NCBI GenBank assembly: GCA_900541975.1
Contig: UQLR01000009.1
Location: 1 to 64,000, forward strand
Direction of reading: 5' to 3'
Source of the DNA: an uncultured Oscillospiraceae bacterium
GTDB lineage: Bacteria; Bacillota; Clostridia; Oscillospirales; Acutalibacteraceae
DNA: 64,000 nt
In this document: piece after piece, positions 7,781 to 16,609 of the stretch
Numbering within the stretch: the stretch's first letter is position 1
Layout: every line of letters starts with the position of its first letter
Program-made: the position numbers and the translations under genes
Notes under the pieces: generated by a model
The model's database searches: none
What the model was told of the DNA's origin: nothing
The model's input: the letters and a program-made list of their open reading frames with translations, nothing else

Positions 7781-9544
7781 TTATCCCTGCCCATGCTGCA
7801 TTTGTACGCTTTGTGGGATGCACGGCGCGACATAAAGCGTTTTATTGTTTTTATAAATAACCATACCCGGTTTGGCGCCGGATGGTTTGCTTACATACCG
7901 GATTTGAGTGTAGTCTACGGGAACCTGGGCGCCGTCCCTGGCTCTGCTGTGGAACGCGGCAAGCTGTGCCGCTTCTAAAAGCGTCTGTTCATCCGGCGTG
8001 CGGGTCTCTGTTACAATCACCGTATGGGAGCCGGGGATATTTTTTGTGTGCAGCCATATGTCGTTGTTGCCTGCCGTTTTCAGGGTAAGGGCATCGTTTT
8101 GCCGGTTGTTCCTCCCAACCAAAATTTGAAACCCGCCGGAAGAAACAAAACAAAGCGGCGGCAGCGCGGCTGTTTTCTGTTTTTCTTTGCTGCGCCGGAT
8201 GTACCCTTGCTCCATAAGCTCCTGCCGGATCTCTGCAAGCTCGCGTTCTGCGTTTGCCCGGCTGAGCGCCTCAAAGACGGTATCTATATACTGCAGTTCC
8301 TGTTGCGCTTTTTCAATCTGCACCTGCAATATCTGCTCAGCTGTTTTTGCCCTGCGGTAGTCTTTATAATATTTCTGTGCATTTTGCGCAGGGGAAAGGG
8401 CGGGGTTGAGTTTTACGCGCAACGTGCTTCCCTGCTCGCCATAAAAATTTTCCAGTTCTGCAAAGGGAGCGCCCTTTTCTATTTTATAAAGGTTTGCCTG
8501 AATGAGATCGCCGTAAATACGCAGGGTTTCACGGTCTGCGCATTGGGAAAGCTCTGCCTTTTGTGCGTTGATTTTTCTTGCAAGGCGGTCAGAGGCGTTT
8601 GTTAGAACTTTTAACAAATCCTGCGCCTTTGTGCGCATGCGCTCGGCCCGGTCGCGTTCGTAGTAAAAGCTGTCAAGCAGTTGGGAAAAACTTTCGTAGC
8701 GCTTTATGCTGGCCGCCGTACCGTACTGGACGATATTCATAAAGGAAAAATCCAGCGGCTTGCCGTCGGGCCGGTTGACCATATAGGGAGCGCCGCTTGT
8801 ATTTTGAACAGATTGCACGGTCCTGGACAGGAAAAACTGCAGCCTTTGCCTGTGTTCCGGCATCATGGATTGCACGGCAGGGTCTGTGCCGCGGCAGGAG
8901 AGATGGGCAAGCTCCCGGCATACAATAGGAGAAAGGCCCTGAATATGGTTTAACAGTGCGCGGCTTAACGGAAGGGCGTTTTCCTGTTGGTAAATATGCG
9001 CGAGGATGTCTTGTATATCGGTCTGCAAAAAGCAGAACTTGTTCTGTGCAGGCGGCATTTGATAAGGAATGCCCGGAAGAACCAGCCGTTGTGACGACAT
9101 TGTCATGTCGACGCGCTTTAACGCGTCAATAATTTTACCGTCTTCTTCCGTTAAAATAACGTTGCTGTATTTGCCCATGATTTCGATTACCAGCGTCAGC
9201 ACAACCCGGTCGCCCAGTTCGTTTGTTGCATCAAAGTCAAAACAGAGCATTCGTTCCAGATTGGGCTGCCGGATATCTTTGAGCTTTGCGCCCGAAAGGC
9301 GTTTGCGCAAAAGCATGCACAGCATGGGAGGCGTTTGCGGGTTTTCAGGCGCATAAGCGGTCAACGCGGCCCGGGGGGAGTTCGCGCGCGATGAAAGCAG
9401 GAGTTTGTGCGCTCCGCCTGTGCCGCGCATGGAAAGCACAATTTCTTCTTTCGCCGGCTGATAAATTTTTTCTACTCTACAATGGAGCAAAGCGCTTTTG
9501 AGTTCTGCCTTTAAATGGTGTAAAAAAGCACCGTCCAGCGCCAT
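7781..9544 (-). CDS. rqcH: NFACT protein RqcH (ribosome quality control)
   Basis: 587 aa. Bacterial homologue of Rqc2/NEMF that binds 50S-peptidyl-tRNA complexes and recruits tRNA-Ala to add C-terminal alanine tails. The N-terminal NFACT-N domain starts MALDGAFLHHLKAEL and contains LLSSRANSPRAALT and MLLRKRLSGAKL; a long coiled coil lies about 290-420 (rich in Lys, Glu and Gln); the C-terminal NFACT-R domain has NNRQNDALTLKTAGNNDIW and HTKNIPGSHTVIV, then YVSKPSGAKPGMVIYKN. Older annotation calls this fibronectin-binding protein A. MutS2, which splits stalled ribosomes, is also in the window (36754). Confidence 0.94.
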   Translation of the reverse strand: MALDGAFLHHLKAELKSALLHCRVEKIYQPAKEEIVLSMRGTGGAHKLLLSSRANSPRAALTAYAPENPQTPPMLCMLLRKRLSGAKLKDIRQPNLERMLCFDFDATNELGDRVVLTLVIEIMGKYSNVILTEEDGKIIDALKRVDMTMSSQRLVLPGIPYQMPPAQNKFCFLQTDIQDILAHIYQQENALPLSRALLNHIQGLSPIVCRELAHLSCRGTDPAVQSMMPEHRQRLQFFLSRTVQSVQNTSGAPYMVNRPDGKPLDFSFMNIVQYGTAASIKRYESFSQLLDSFYYERDRAERMRTKAQDLLKVLTNASDRLARKINAQKAELSQCADRETLRIYGDLIQANLYKIEKGAPFAELENFYGEQGSTLRVKLNPALSPAQNAQKYYKDYRRAKTAEQILQVQIEKAQQELQYIDTVFEALSRANAERELAEIRQELMEQGYIRRSKEKQKTAALPPLCFVSSGGFQILVGRNNRQNDALTLKTAGNNDIWLHTKNIPGSHTVIVTETRTPDEQTLLEAAQLAAFHSRARDGAQVPVDYTQIRYVSKPSGAKPGMVIYKNNKTLYVAPCIPQSVQMQHGQG

Positions 9545-9581
9545 TTAAACCACCTTCCTTCTATATATTTTGTCCTTCGTT

Positions 9582-10064
9582 TTATTTATGATACTTGCCT
9601 CCCGAGGAGATTTGGAACGCGCGGTAGATTTGTTCACAAAGCATAACCCTTGCAAGCTGATGGGGAAAGGTCATGGGAGACATGGAAAGCTGCAGGTTTG
9701 CTGTCTGCTTGACTGTATCGGAAAGGCCAAAAGAGCCGCCGATGAGAAAAATAATTTTGCTTGTGCCCGCTATGGTGACGGCGTTTATTTGTTCAGATAA
9801 CGCCCTGGAGGAAAGCGGCTTGCCCTCTATGCACATGGCGACAGTATATGCCTGCCGGTCCGTTTTTGCAAGGAGACGGCCGCCCTCAACCTGCAAAATT
9901 TGCTCGATCTGTGCAGGAGAGGGGCTTCGAGGAGCCTTTTCCTCGTTTACCTCTGTAATGATAAGACGGCAAAATGCACCCAGACGCTTTTGATATTCAG
10001 CGCAGGCTTGCGCCCAGTAGGCTTCTTTTAAGGAGCCTACGCAAAGAATGTGTATGGTCAGCAT
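9582..10064 (-). CDS. rlmH: 23S rRNA (pseudouridine1915-N3)-methyltransferase
   Basis: SPOUT-class enzyme that methylates pseudouridine 1915 in helix 69 of 23S rRNA on the assembled 70S ribosome. 160 aa, the usual size. The SAM-binding knot is IIFLIGGSFGLSDTV (about 103-117), and the C-terminal motif MTFPHQLARVMLCEQIYRAF is diagnostic, followed by the conserved end GGKYHK. It is 15 nt downstream of the metallo-beta-lactamase gene on the same strand; in Bacillus rlmH also lies downstream of yycJ. Confidence 0.96.
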   Translation of the reverse strand: MLTIHILCVGSLKEAYWAQACAEYQKRLGAFCRLIITEVNEEKAPRSPSPAQIEQILQVEGGRLLAKTDRQAYTVAMCIEGKPLSSRALSEQINAVTIAGTSKIIFLIGGSFGLSDTVKQTANLQLSMSPMTFPHQLARVMLCEQIYRAFQISSGGKYHK

Positions 10065-10079
10065 AATTTGGCCTCTTTT

Positions 10080-10871
10080 TTAAAAAATAATGGTTTTTCC
10101 CTGCGTAACTTCGGGCGCGATCGTCAGTATATAGTCGCTGTCGCGACGCATACCGGCGCTTTCCAGCGCACATACGGCCGACTGCATGGCAATATTGGGA
10201 AGGTTGTTTTCGCGGCTTAAGTGGGCCAGCACCAGCCTGGTTGTACCGTGCCTGACCAGCGAGGGAAGGAATTGCGCGCACATCTCGTTGGAAAGATGCC
10301 CCCGGTCTGAAAGAATCCGGCGTTTTAAGTGATAGGGGTAGATGCCGTTGAGCAACATGCCCACGTCGTGGTTTGATTCAATTATTACGCAGTCGCACCC
10401 CAAAACGGCATGTTTAACAGCTTCTGTTAAAACACCGGTGTCTGTTGCAACGGCAGCCTTCCTTCCGTCGCCGGTGGTAACGACAAAGCCGGTACTTTCT
10501 TTTGCGTCATGCGATGTTTGGAAAGGCCGGATCAGCATATCGCCGGCCTGTACGCCGCTGCCTTCGACCATGTGGCTTTTAAACTGCCCGTTTAGGACAC
10601 CCTGGGCGCTTAGTGCTTCAAGCGTGCCGGGGGAGGCATACACATCCATATGGTAACGGGAAGCAAGCACGCGCAGCCCCTGTATATGGTCGGAATGCTC
10701 ATGTGTAATGAAAATGCCTTTTACAAGGCGGATATCCAGTTCGTTTTGTGCCATGGCAGCTTCAATTTGTCTGGCGCTGCGGCCTGCGTCTACCAAAATG
10801 CCGCCGCTGCCGCTGCCTATGTAGTAACAATTGCCTTTGCTGCCTGAAAACAGTGGGCATAAACGTGCCAT
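10080..10871 (-). CDS. Metallo-beta-lactamase-fold hydrolase, YycJ/WalJ type
   Basis: 263 aa. The fold signatures are MARLCPLFSGSKGNCYYIGS at the start, GILVDAGRS, the zinc motif ITHEHSDHIQGL (HxHxDH), and the later metal ligands ATDTGVLTEAV and ESNHDVGML, then LAHLSRENN. In Bacillus, YycJ/WalJ is part of the WalRK region and linked to cell wall or DNA repair functions; the substrate is unknown. No walRK genes are next to it. The ATG at 10871 follows AAAGGAG; an upstream reading to 10937 would pass through the murA terminator. Confidence 0.92.
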   Translation of the reverse strand: MARLCPLFSGSKGNCYYIGSGSGGILVDAGRSARQIEAAMAQNELDIRLVKGIFITHEHSDHIQGLRVLASRYHMDVYASPGTLEALSAQGVLNGQFKSHMVEGSGVQAGDMLIRPFQTSHDAKESTGFVVTTGDGRKAAVATDTGVLTEAVKHAVLGCDCVIIESNHDVGMLLNGIYPYHLKRRILSDRGHLSNEMCAQFLPSLVRHGTTRLVLAHLSRENNLPNIAMQSAVCALESAGMRRDSDYILTIAPEVTQGKTIIF

Positions 10872-10918
10872 ATAAAAAAGCGCTCCTTTAAGAATTTTAG
10901 CATTCTTTTTGTATATAT

Positions 10919-10950
10919 GAAAAAAGAAGGCAGACAAAACTGTCCGCCTT
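10919..10950 (-). terminator. Terminator of murA (first copy)
   Basis: 9-bp stem (AAGGCGGAC / GTCTGCCTT) with an AGTTTT loop and a CTTTTTT tail on the minus strand, 39 nt past the murA stop. Confidence 0.85.
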
Positions 10951-10988
10951 TCCTTCCTTTTTGATCGTCATCCGCGTCTGGTGAGCAA

Positions 10989-12275
10989 TTAAGCCGTTAC
11001 AATGTGCGTGGTAGTTTGTGTACGCTCTTTTTTGATGTCTGCGCCAAGCCCCCTAAATTTATTGACAATATCTTCATAGCCGCGCTCTATGTGGACAATG
11101 TTTTCAATTTCTGTGGTACCACTTGCGCAAAGGCCGGCAATAATCATAGCCGCGCCGGCCCGCAGGTCGGTTGCCTTTACAGGCGCGGCGATCAGCTCCT
11201 CCACGCCCTCAATAATGGCAAGCCTGCCGTCGACAGAAATTTGCGCGCCCATCCTGCAAAGCTCACTGACATAGCGGAAACGGTTATCCCATACATTCTC
11301 GCTAATGATGCTGGTTCCGTTGGAAATTGACAAAAGCGCCGCAAACTGCGGCTGCATATCGGTAGGAAAGCCGGGATGCGGCATCGTTTTTATATTGCAG
11401 CGTGAAAGGCGTCCGCTGCTCTTTACATGAACGGCCTCGTCATATTCCGTAACCTGCGCGCCCATTTCGCGCAGCTTTGCAGAAATGGACTCTAAATGCT
11501 TGGGAATGACATTTTTAACCAGTACGCTGCCGTTCGTGGCAGCAGCGGCGACCATGTAGGTGCCTGCTTCGATCTGGTCGGGGATAATAGAATAAGCTGT
11601 GCCGTGCAGATGCTGCACACCTCTGATTTTGATGACATCTGTACCTGCGCCGCGGATATCCGCACCCATGGAGTTTAAAAAATTTGCAAGGTCGACAACG
11701 TGCGGTTCCTTAGCGGCGTTTTCCAGCACGGTCATACCCTGCGCCTTTACAGCCGCAAGCATGATGTTCATGGTTGCACCCACAGAAACGACATCCAAAT
11801 AGATGTGCGCTCCCACAAGCTGTTCGGCGCTTACACTAATAACCGCGCCGTTGATCAGTTCGTGCCTGACGCCCAGAGCAGCAAAGCCTTTTAAATGCTG
11901 GTCGACAGGGCGAACGCCAAAATCGCACCCGCCCGGCATGGCAACCTGCGCCTGGTTAAATTTTCCAAGGAGTGCACCTAAAAGATAATAAGAGGCCCGC
12001 ATGCCCTTGACCTGCTCGTAGGTTGCAATAGAGGTGCGTATACTGGTGGGGTCTATTTCCAAAGTGGATTTGTTAATTCTTTTGATTCTGGCGCCAATTT
12101 CCGCCAGAATATTTGCAATAAAGGTCACGTCGCTGATGTTTGGTATATTTTCAATGCGGCAGGGTTCATCGGCGAGAATAACGGCCGGAATAATGGCAAC
12201 AGCCGCATTCTTTGCCCCGCTTACGGTAACTTCCCCTTTTAGGGGAAGACCGCCGTTGATCACAAATTTATCCAA
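10989..12275 (-). CDS. murA: UDP-N-acetylglucosamine 1-carboxyvinyltransferase (first copy)
   Basis: Transfers enolpyruvate from PEP to UDP-GlcNAc, the first committed step of peptidoglycan synthesis. The TTG at 12275 is the likely start, because GGGAG is 10 nt upstream and the product then begins MDKFVINGGLPLKGEV as in homologues; a GTG three codons earlier sits on the binding site. 428 aa. The substrate motif SGAKNAA (about 18-24) and the catalytic Cys in MPGGCDFGVRPVDQHL are present, so it should be active and fosfomycin-sensitive. A second murA lies in the dcw cluster (54858); two copies are common in Bacillota. Confidence 0.95.
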   Translation of the reverse strand: MDKFVINGGLPLKGEVTVSGAKNAAVAIIPAVILADEPCRIENIPNISDVTFIANILAEIGARIKRINKSTLEIDPTSIRTSIATYEQVKGMRASYYLLGALLGKFNQAQVAMPGGCDFGVRPVDQHLKGFAALGVRHELINGAVISVSAEQLVGAHIYLDVVSVGATMNIMLAAVKAQGMTVLENAAKEPHVVDLANFLNSMGADIRGAGTDVIKIRGVQHLHGTAYSIIPDQIEAGTYMVAAAATNGSVLVKNVIPKHLESISAKLREMGAQVTEYDEAVHVKSSGRLSRCNIKTMPHPGFPTDMQPQFAALLSISNGTSIISENVWDNRFRYVSELCRMGAQISVDGRLAIIEGVEELIAAPVKATDLRAGAAMIIAGLCASGTTEIENIVHIERGYEDIVNKFRGLGADIKKERTQTTTHIVTA

Positions 12276-12469
12276 GTGTGGCACACTCCCATATCGTTTT
12301 TCAGTTGCGCCGTTTTATGTACCAACGGTGCAATCCACCTATGTATAAAAATTCCGGAACCAGTCCGGAATTTGTCGGAATTCAAAACCTGCGAATTTGT
12401 TTTTTGTTCGATATAATCAAACATATGGTTGTTTGCTGTTGCAACATTACCAAAAAAACACTACTTGCA
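12276..12469 (-). promoter_or_regulatory. murA leader with terminator-like hairpin
   Basis: The leader between the promoter and murA is about 190 nt. It contains a 10-bp perfect stem (AAATTCCGGA-CTGGT-TCCGGAATTT, 12347-12371) directly followed by TTTTTATA, which looks like an intrinsic terminator before the gene. A second hairpin (GCACCGTT / AACGGCGC, 12309-12336) lies between it and the start. A preceding GAATTCCG (about 12376) could compete for the same 3' arm. No known riboswitch was recognised. Confidence 0.45.
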
Positions 12470-12498
12470 ATGATAATACAATTCCATATTCTTGTCAA
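12470..12498 (-). promoter_or_regulatory. Sigma-A promoter of murA
   Basis: TTGACA (12493-12498) and TATCAT (12470-12475) on the minus strand with a 17-nt spacer. Confidence 0.75.
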
Positions 12499-12612
12499 CC
12501 GAAAATCGTGTTCGTAACATCATTTTAACCAATTTTGTAATTATTTACACAAAAGTGCGGCGCAATCGTACAGGTTTCTTTTATATGGCGCGAAAAACGG
12601 AATTTGGTTTGC

Positions 12613-14139
12613 TCATACCGTACTCCAGTATTTCCGGTCGAGACTTCTGTACTGGATTGCCTCTGCAATGTGTGCAGAGTGAATTACCTGGCTTTGTTCG
12701 AGATCTGCGATGGTGCGCGACACCTTTAGCACGCGGTCGTAAGCGCGTGCGGAAAAGCCCAGCCTGTCAAAAGCGTTCTTTAACAGCAGCTCGGCCTTGG
12801 CATCCATAGGACAGCAGCGTTGCAGCATGGCGGGGCTTAAATGTGCGTTACATGTAATTTTGCTGCCTTTGTACCGTGCGCGCTGAATTTCTCTTGCACG
12901 ATTTACGCGCGCCTGCACCTGCTGAGAGCTTTCTTCACAACCGTCTTTTGCCAATTCTTCGAACCGGACGGGAGGAACCTCTATGTGCAGGTCCAACCGA
13001 TCCAGCAGCGGGCCTGACACGCGCGAAAGATAACGTGCTACGGCGCCGGGCGTGCAGGAGCATTTGCGTGTGGGATGGCCAAAATAGCCGCATGGGCAGG
13101 GGTTCATAGCGGCAACCAGCATGACGCGGCAGGGATAAGAAACACTACCGCTGACTCTGGATATGGTTACAACGCCTTCCTCTACCGGCTGGCGCAGAAC
13201 CTCAAGTGTACTGCGCGAAAATTCCGGTAGTTCGTCTAAAAAAAGCACGCCGTTATGCGCCAGCGAAAGCTCGCCGGGCTTTGGTATTGCGCCGCCGCCG
13301 GAAAGGCCCGCCGCCGAAACCGTATGGTGCGGGCTGCGAAACGGCCGGCTGCGTACAAGCTGCCCGTTTTTTAATACGCCGGCGATAGAATGGATTTTTG
13401 TTGTTTCTATGGTTTCGTCAAAACGCATGTCTGGCAAAATGGAAGGCAGGCGCTTGGCGAGCATGCTTTTACCGGAACCGGGCGGGCCGACCAGTAAAAT
13501 GTTGTGGCCGCCTGCGGCGGCGACCTCCATAGCGCGCTTTGCCTCATACTGGCCTTTTACCTGGGAAAAATCCAGCAGAGCCGGAGGCTGTAAAACAGGC
13601 TCGGCAGTAAGGCGGGCGGGCGTTATTTCTTGCTTGCCGCTTAAATGTAGAAGCAACTGCCTGAGATTCTGTACAGGATAAATGCAAAGGCCCTGTACAA
13701 CGGCGCCTTCCTGCGCGTTTGCGTAGGGGACGAACAATTTTTTAATCCCCGACTGCTTTGCGTGGATGGCCATAGGCAGTATGCCGTTTATCCGCCGGAT
13801 TTCCCCGCTTAGAGACAGTTCGCCGATCAGGGCGGCGTCATTTGGCAGCGGTGCGATCTGCCCTGTTGCCTGCAGCAAAGCGGCAAGAATGGGCAAATCG
13901 TATAAGGGGCCTTCCTTACGAATATCCGCCGGCGCAAGGTTGATGGTGATCCTGCCTAAAGGAAAGGTAAACCCACAGTTTTTCAGTGCGGCGCGCACCC
14001 GGTCGCGTGATTCTTTCACGGCGGCATCGGGCAGTCCGACAATATCAAATGCGGCCATCCCGTTTGACAGATCTGCTTCTACCTCTACTAAAAAAGCGTC
14101 CAGCCCAAAAAGCCCAAGGCTGTTGCAATGTACTACCAT
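12613..14139 (-). CDS. YifB/ComM family Mg-chelatase-like AAA+ ATPase
   Basis: 508 aa. The N-terminal ChlI-like domain (LFGLDAFLVEVEADLSNGMA) resembles a Lon protease S5 fold; then the AAA+ core has Walker A GPPGSGKSMLAKRLPSILP (about 217-235), Walker B VLFLDELPEF and sensor region RQPVEEGVVTISR. A zinc-type cluster follows (MNPCPCGYFGHPTRKCSC), and the Mg_chelatase C-terminal domain ends with LKVSRTIADLEQSQVI. In Gram-negatives ComM is a hexameric branch-migration helicase for natural transformation; the role in Clostridia is not established. Start at 14139 follows AAAGGAAG. Confidence 0.94.
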   Translation of the reverse strand: MVVHCNSLGLFGLDAFLVEVEADLSNGMAAFDIVGLPDAAVKESRDRVRAALKNCGFTFPLGRITINLAPADIRKEGPLYDLPILAALLQATGQIAPLPNDAALIGELSLSGEIRRINGILPMAIHAKQSGIKKLFVPYANAQEGAVVQGLCIYPVQNLRQLLLHLSGKQEITPARLTAEPVLQPPALLDFSQVKGQYEAKRAMEVAAAGGHNILLVGPPGSGKSMLAKRLPSILPDMRFDETIETTKIHSIAGVLKNGQLVRSRPFRSPHHTVSAAGLSGGGAIPKPGELSLAHNGVLFLDELPEFSRSTLEVLRQPVEEGVVTISRVSGSVSYPCRVMLVAAMNPCPCGYFGHPTRKCSCTPGAVARYLSRVSGPLLDRLDLHIEVPPVRFEELAKDGCEESSQQVQARVNRAREIQRARYKGSKITCNAHLSPAMLQRCCPMDAKAELLLKNAFDRLGFSARAYDRVLKVSRTIADLEQSQVIHSAHIAEAIQYRSLDRKYWSTV

Positions 14140-14351
14140 ATTGCCACTTCCTTTTACAATGCGTATAATACATGAACGTATTCTACCATAACGCATACAA
14201 ACAAAATAAAATATGTTTGTATTCTTCACAAACATTATTAAAAAAAGTACAAAAGGGCATGCAAAGCCTGCTTTTACGACAGGAATGTGTAGATTGTATC
14301 TAAAAATTTAACACATCTTTTTATAATTTTACGAGGAATAGAAAAAAGTAT

Positions 14352-14380
14352 TTGACTTATTTTTAGAAATGCAGTACAAT
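14352..14380 (+). promoter_or_regulatory. Sigma-A promoter of the sigH-like gene
   Basis: TTGACT (14352-14357), 17-nt spacer, TACAAT (14375-14380). It is the only clear promoter in the divergent region between yifB and this gene. Confidence 0.8.
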
Positions 14381-14421
14381 ATCCATTACACGGGCAAAAG
14401 GATCGGCGGCGGGGTAATTTT

Positions 14422-15009
14422 ATGGGCAAAACATGGGCGGATAAGCATATGGACAACTATTCTGACGACCGCCTGATTGCATTGATCCGCAGCGGCGATG
14501 GAAATGCGTTTAATACGCTGGCAGAGCGTTATCTTTCGGTGATCCGGGCGAAGGCTTCTGTATATCGCGGAGCAAAAACCGAGCTGGAGGACTTTATCCA
14601 GGAGGGGTTTATTTCTTTTATTCATGCGGTAAAGAGTTTTGACAGTACGGCAGGCGCTTCTTTTTCTACTTATGTAGGGGTTTGTATTCAGCGGCGTTTT
14701 CTGTCTGTTTATAAAAGCGAGAAGAGGGCAAAAGATATTCCGCGGGAATGCCTTGTGCCGTTGTCTGACAGCAGTTTGCAGCCGGATGGCAGGATGTCCC
14801 GTGATCCGGAGCAGGAGCTAATTGACGCGGAAAGCTATCAGGCTGTGATGCGGCATATTAAAAGTGTGCTTTCCCCTTTTGAGCTGCAGGTGCTTTCCTA
14901 CTATTTAAGCGGACACACCTATGCGCATACGGCGAAAGCTTTGGGTACGCACCCCAAAGCGGTAGACAATGCTTTACAGAGAATAAGAAAAAAACTCAGA
15001 AGCGTTTAA
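14422..15009 (+). CDS. sigH: SigH-like RNA polymerase sigma factor
   Basis: 195 aa, sigma-70 family. Region 2 carries VIRAKASVYRGAKTELEDFI and QEGFISFIHAVKSFD, and region 4.2 is an HTH ending KAVDNALQRIRKKL. Both closely match Bacillus SigH (RAKARSYF, EDIVQEGM, KSIDNALQR as recalled), the post-exponential sigma that starts spoIIA transcription. Region 3 is missing, as in SigH. The start is uncertain: the ATG at 14422 has only a weak GGCGGGG upstream; an in-frame ATG at 14449 (MDNYSDDRL) with GGCGGAT upstream would give 186 aa. It could be a related alternative sigma, but the SigH match is good. Confidence 0.85.
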   Translation: MGKTWADKHMDNYSDDRLIALIRSGDGNAFNTLAERYLSVIRAKASVYRGAKTELEDFIQEGFISFIHAVKSFDSTAGASFSTYVGVCIQRRFLSVYKSEKRAKDIPRECLVPLSDSSLQPDGRMSRDPEQELIDAESYQAVMRHIKSVLSPFELQVLSYYLSGHTYAHTAKALGTHPKAVDNALQRIRKKLRSV

Positions 15010-15122
15010 AATTGAATATGTCCCATGTAGCTTATTCCAGAAGAGCGTTGTTTAACAAAGGCGGCGGTGCAAATCCGCCCGGGGGCGAAAAATTTATTTA
15101 ATCCAAAGCGAGGTAAAATCAC

Positions 15123-15404
15123 ATGTACGAAGACAAAACTCTCATTTGCAAGGAGTGCGGGCAGGAATTTATTTTCACCGCGGGCGAGCAGGAATTTTAT
15201 GCGGAAAAAGGCTTTGTAAACGAGCCGCAGAGGTGTAAGCCCTGCCGCGACGCGAGAAAGAACGCGGCAAAGGCTGACCGTGAAATGTTTGTGGCAACCT
15301 GCGCAGCATGCGGACAAGAAGCCAGGGTTCCTTTTAGGCCCAGGGAAGACCGCGCTGTATACTGCAGCGACTGTTTCGCAAAAATGAGAGAAGAGCAGGA
15401 ATAA
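15123..15404 (+). CDS. Small zinc-ribbon protein
   Basis: 93 aa with four C-x-x-C pairs: ICKECGQEF (start), RCKPCRDA (about 39-46), TCAACGQE (about 61-68) and YCSDCFAKM near the end. These should form two zinc ribbons. The N-terminal half matches the probable zinc-ribbon domain family found in many Clostridia (CxxCGxxFxFTxGEQEFY). The function is unknown; nucleic acid or ribosome binding is a guess. It is 113 nt after the sigH-like gene and is followed by a clear terminator. Confidence 0.85.
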   Translation: MYEDKTLICKECGQEFIFTAGEQEFYAEKGFVNEPQRCKPCRDARKNAAKADREMFVATCAACGQEARVPFRPREDRAVYCSDCFAKMREEQE

Positions 15405-15439
15405 AATTCTTTTAAATAGAGTTTTTCATGCGAACAAAA

Positions 15440-15475
15440 AACCTCCGGCTGTGTTTTGCCGGAGGTTTCTGTTTG
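15440..15475 (+). terminator. Terminator after the zinc-ribbon gene
   Basis: 10-bp perfect stem AACCTCCGGC / GCCGGAGGTT with an 8-nt loop, then TTCTGTTT. Confidence 0.8.
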
Positions 15476-15594
15476 CCGGCATTTTTGACAAAATCTTGTT
15501 TAATTTGCCTATTTACTCTATTTTGTTAATATGATAAAATTTGCCTTGTCGGCATGTTTTTAACGCCAAAACATTTTGTATAGGGGAGCTTTTT

Positions 15595-16467
15595 ATGAAA
15601 AAAATAACAGCGTTTGTTCTTGCAGCATTTATGGTAATGACGCTGATAGCAGGGTGCTCGCAGGAAAATGTGCAAACGAGCGGTAATGGAAGCGGAGCAG
15701 ACGCCGCTACGCAGAGCGGTGTGGATGATTCATGGACAAAGGTTCAAAGTGCAGGAAAGCTGGTCCTTGGCCTGGATGCGGAATTTCCGCCCATGGGGTA
15801 CAGGGATACAGAAACAGGAGAGATTGTCGGCTTTGATATTGACCTTGCAACAGAGGTTTGTAAGCGCCTGGGTTTGGAATTGGTAAAAACGCCCATTAAC
15901 TGGGACAATAAGCAGCTGGAGCTTGACGGCGGCAACATTGACTGCATCTGGAACGGCATGAGCTATACCGGGGAGCGTGCGCAGGAAATGCTGGTGTCGG
16001 CTCCTTATATGCAGAACAAACAGTTTATCATTACGCTGAAAGGCTCTGAATATACGACAATGGATTCGCTTGCCGGGAAAATTTTGGGCGTGCAGAAGGA
16101 CAGTTCAGCAGAAGCGGCGCTTGATAAAAATGAAGCATTTAAAAATACATTAGGCCAGATTATTGGCATAGAGAATTATACATCGGCCGTTTTGGAGCTG
16201 CAAAACGGAACAATTGATGGAATTGCTATTGATGAAATTGTAGCGCGTTATTATATTGCAAAGGAACCGGAGTTATACCAGATTGTGCAGGATGAAAACG
16301 GGGAGGAAGCGTCCCTTGCTCAGGAGGATTATGTAATTGGGTTTAGAAAAGGCGACGTTGCGTTGAAGGATAAGATTTACGGCACGCTGCAGGAAATGAA
16401 GCGGGACGGCACGCTTGCAAAAATTTCAAACGACTGGTTTGAAAAAGATATTACGGCAGTGGAATAA
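15595..16467 (+). CDS. Amino-acid ABC transporter substrate-binding lipoprotein
   Basis: 290 aa. A signal peptide ends in the lipobox LIAGC (Cys21), so the protein is anchored on the outer face of the membrane. The rest is a family-3 solute-binding domain (SBP_bac_3): GKLVLGLDAEFPPMGYRD, VGFDIDLATEVCKRLGLEL, the ligand-contact segment IWNGMSYTGERAQEMLVS and the hinge LAGKILGVQKDSSAE. The Asp/Arg pattern fits a polar amino acid such as glutamine, cystine or arginine, but which one is not clear. The ATG at 15595 follows GGGGAGC; permease and ATPase follow. Confidence 0.93.
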   Translation: MKKITAFVLAAFMVMTLIAGCSQENVQTSGNGSGADAATQSGVDDSWTKVQSAGKLVLGLDAEFPPMGYRDTETGEIVGFDIDLATEVCKRLGLELVKTPINWDNKQLELDGGNIDCIWNGMSYTGERAQEMLVSAPYMQNKQFIITLKGSEYTTMDSLAGKILGVQKDSSAEAALDKNEAFKNTLGQIIGIENYTSAVLELQNGTIDGIAIDEIVARYYIAKEPELYQIVQDENGEEASLAQEDYVIGFRKGDVALKDKIYGTLQEMKRDGTLAKISNDWFEKDITAVE

Positions 16468-16485
16468 AAGCATAAAAACATCCGG

Positions 16486-16520
16486 GGGGCGGGAGCTTTG
16501 ACCGCTCCCTTTGCGGTTTT
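16486..16520 (+). promoter_or_regulatory. Intercistronic hairpin between binding protein and permease
   Basis: GGGAGC-TTTGACC-GCTCCC, overlapping ACCGC-TCCCTTT-GCGGTTTT. Such a structure after the binding-protein gene could stabilise that mRNA or partly terminate, giving more binding protein than permease, as in many ABC importer operons. This is inference. Confidence 0.4.
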
Positions 16521-16609
16521 ATCAAACTTTTTGCAAAAACGGCGGCGGTGTGCGGCGCGTTTTACAGAAAACTGAGAAGTGGAATCCGGGGCAAAGGAGA
16601 ACATATATC

